Assembly: GCF_029227915.1 (NCBI RefSeq) | Contig: NC_079879.1 | Span: 1,984,001 to 2,048,000 of the forward strand | DNA: 64,000 nucleotides | Reading direction: 5' to 3' | Source of the DNA: Hydractinia symbiolongicarpus | Lineage: Eukaryota > Cnidaria > Hydrozoa > Anthoathecata > Hydractiniidae | Shown: one piece after another, positions 62,267 through 64,000 of the stretch | How positions within the stretch are numbered: position 1 is the first letter of the stretch | Layout: each line of letters begins with the position of its first letter | The notes under the pieces: model-generated | The model's input: only the letters and a program-made list of their open reading frames with translations | The model's database searches: none | What the model was told of the DNA's origin: nothing | Position numbers and translations under genes: made by a program

Positions 62267-64000
62267 TGAAACGATCGACTGTGGGTCTTAATTGAACTGA
62301 TTTTGGACTTTGACCTTATAAATATTATAAATGGGGCAATTGGACTCCAAGAAAAAGCATTCTTCTTAATTTGACATGATTGCTGGAACTCAGCGATTAC
62401 ACTGGCCGCTGTGGGAGCGCTTAAATGAAGAATTTAGATAAATATGTCATTTTGTACTGTGGGACCAATCCTAGCCGTTAACGCGCGCTGAGAAAACATA
62501 GACAGCTTCCAAAACCACAATTCATTGATTTTCTAATGGTATAAGTCCGTTTCAGTTACAACGGTTGCGTCACATATTCGTACCAACATGTATTTAGCGA
62601 TATTTTTCTGATATTACTAGGTTGCATCGCTTTTAACAGTGAAGCCATTGACTGTGGGACTTAATTGCACTGATTTTGGACTTTGACCTTATAAATGTGA
62701 TAAATGAGACAATTGGACGCCAAGAAATAACATTCTTCTTAATGTGACATGATTGCTGGAATTCAGCGATTGCACTGGGCGCTGTGATAGCGCTTTATTT
62801 AAAAATCTAGATAAATAAGTCATTTTGACATGTGGGACCAATTCTAGCCGCTGGCGCTCGTTGAGGAAATAGAGACATTTTCAAAAACTACATTTTATTG
62901 ATTTTCTAACGATATAAGTCCGTTTCAGTTACAACGGTTGAGTCACATATTTGTACCAACATGTATTTAGCGATATTTTTCTGATATTACTAGGTTGCAT
63001 CGCTTTTAACAGTGAAACGATCGACTGTGGGTCTTAATTGAACTGATTTTGGACTTTGACCTTATAAATATTATAAATGGGGCAATTGGACTCCAAGAAA
63101 AAGCATTCTTCTTAATTTGACATGATTGCTGGAACTCAGCGATTACACTGGCCGCTGTGGTATCGCTTTAATGAAGAATTTAGATAAATATGTCATTTTG
63201 TACTATAGGACCAATCCTAGCCGTTAACGCGCGCTGAGAAAACATAGACAGTTTCCAAAACTACATTTCATTGATTTTCTAACGGTATAAGTCCGTTTCA
63301 GTTACAACGGTTGCGTCACATATTCGTACCAACATGTATTCAGCGATATTTTTCTGATATTACTAGGTTGCATCGCTTTTAACAGTGAAGCCATTGACTG
63401 TGGGACTTAATTGCACTGATTTTGGACTTTGACCTTATAAATGTGATAAATGAGACAATTGGACGCCAAGAAATAACATTCTTCTTAATGTGACATGATT
63501 GCTGGAATTCAGCGATTGCACTGGGCGCTGTGATAGCGCTTCATTTAAAAATTTAGATAAATAAGTCATTTTGAAATGTAGGACCAATCCTAGCCGCTAG
63601 CGCTCGTTGAAGAAATAGAGACATTTTCAAAAACTACATTTTATTGATTTTCTAACGGTATAAGTCCGTTTCAGTTACAACGGTTGCGTCACATATTTGT
63701 ACCAACATGTATTTAGCGATATTTTTCTGATATTACTAGGTTGCATCGCTTTTAACAGTGACACGATTGACTGTGGGACTTAATTAAACTGATTTTGGAC
63801 TTTGACCTTATAAATATTATGAATGAGGCAATTGGACTCCAAGAAATAGCATTCTTCTTAATTTGACATGATTGCTGGAACTCAGCGATTACACTGGCCG
63901 CTGAGGTAGCGCTTTAATAAAGAATTTAGATAAATAAGTCATTTTGTACTGTGGGACCAATCCTATCCGTTAACGCGCGCTGAGAAAACATAGACAGTTT
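62267..64000 (+). repeat. B-D-B-D-B block, copy 2, running off the right edge
   Basis: Starts: 62267 (B), 62640 (D), 63013 (B), 63386 (D), 63759 (B, incomplete, 242 bp). Very close to 57890-59522 at an offset of 4477 bp; a difference is tttagcgat near 62968 for tttagtgat near 58491. The match is still continuing at base 64000, so the unit and the array extend beyond the window. Confidence 0.88.

Larger units (their letters stand above)
1..64000 (+). repeat. 373-bp tandem satellite array, whole window
   Basis: The sequence is a head-to-tail array of a 373-bp unit with no interruption. I located the same phase point in every unit and counted 171 full copies plus a partial one starting at 63759. 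Spacing is 373 in most cases, 371, 372 or 374 in others, with outliers of 352 bp (56692) and 379 bp (22375 and 26485). All copies lie on the same strand; I saw no inverted copy, transposon insertion or unique spacer. Long homogeneous arrays of this sort are typical of centromeric or pericentromeric heterochromatin in eukaryotes. That location is inference: nothing in the window proves centromere function. The strand label is arbitrary. I do not recognise the family; it does not resemble human alpha satellite or the Drosophila 1.688 (359-bp) satellite as I know them. Confidence 0.98.

Noticed and set aside
1-64000. CRISPR array or bacterial repeat region
   Set aside because: The repeats are 373 bp and contiguous, with no unique spacers, and higher-order structure of this kind is a eukaryotic satellite feature.
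1-64000. Transposon-derived repeat (LTR, Helitron or MITE tandem)
   Set aside because: No terminal inverted repeats, target-site duplications, poly(A) tails or coding remnants are visible at any monomer junction. An origin from a transposon cannot be excluded but is not supported.
1-64000. Known satellites: human alpha (171 bp), Drosophila 359-bp, 5S or rDNA spacer arrays
   Set aside because: Unit length and sequence differ from those I know, and no rRNA sequence is present. This was judged from memory, without a search.

Overview
The whole window is one uninterrupted tandem satellite array. I find no gene, RNA gene, transposon, CRISPR array, microsatellite or unique DNA in it. The repeat unit is about 373 bp, AT-rich by eye, and always in the same head-to-tail orientation. 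Counting from a fixed phase (the t of the tgaa that follows the shared string cttttaacag), I place 171 complete monomers plus one cut by the right end. Nearly all are 371-374 bp; the clear outliers are one of 352 bp and a duplicated one of 379 bp. Such an array indicates eukaryotic constitutive heterochromatin, plausibly a centromere or pericentromere. I do not recognise the satellite family, so the species is unknown. A typical monomer keeps about 14 CpGs, roughly what its base composition predicts. This argues weakly for a host without heavy CpG methylation of this DNA, such as many insects and other invertebrates, rather than a vertebrate or plant.

Monomers fall into five sequence classes, named here A to E. 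They share a conserved stretch of about 110 bp spanning the chosen monomer boundary and differ in diagnostic blocks elsewhere. Many monomers are hybrids: left block of one class, right block of another.

Layout. 1-20135: strict A/B alternation (dimeric), broken only by two C monomers, with a 7-monomer block in two copies and an 8-monomer block in three. 20011-28230: a tandem pair of near-identical 11-monomer units (4110 bp) mixing all classes. 28231-35433: C, D, E and B monomers, with a 5-monomer unit (1861 bp) in tandem and a copied 5-monomer block 4841 bp away. 35434-40280: mixed, with old 5-monomer, dimer and single-monomer duplications. 40373-55572: short recent tandem units, mostly three monomers (about 1119 bp) but of different composition each time. 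55200-64000: a complex 9 to 12-monomer pattern rich in D-B pairs that runs off the right edge.

Nothing here works as a gene set. The biology is array evolution: repeated unequal exchange and conversion at several scales, acting on a unit about two nucleosomes long. The longest open frames are accidental reading frames within repeats. All similarity statements are from reading aligned lines by eye; no alignment was computed.
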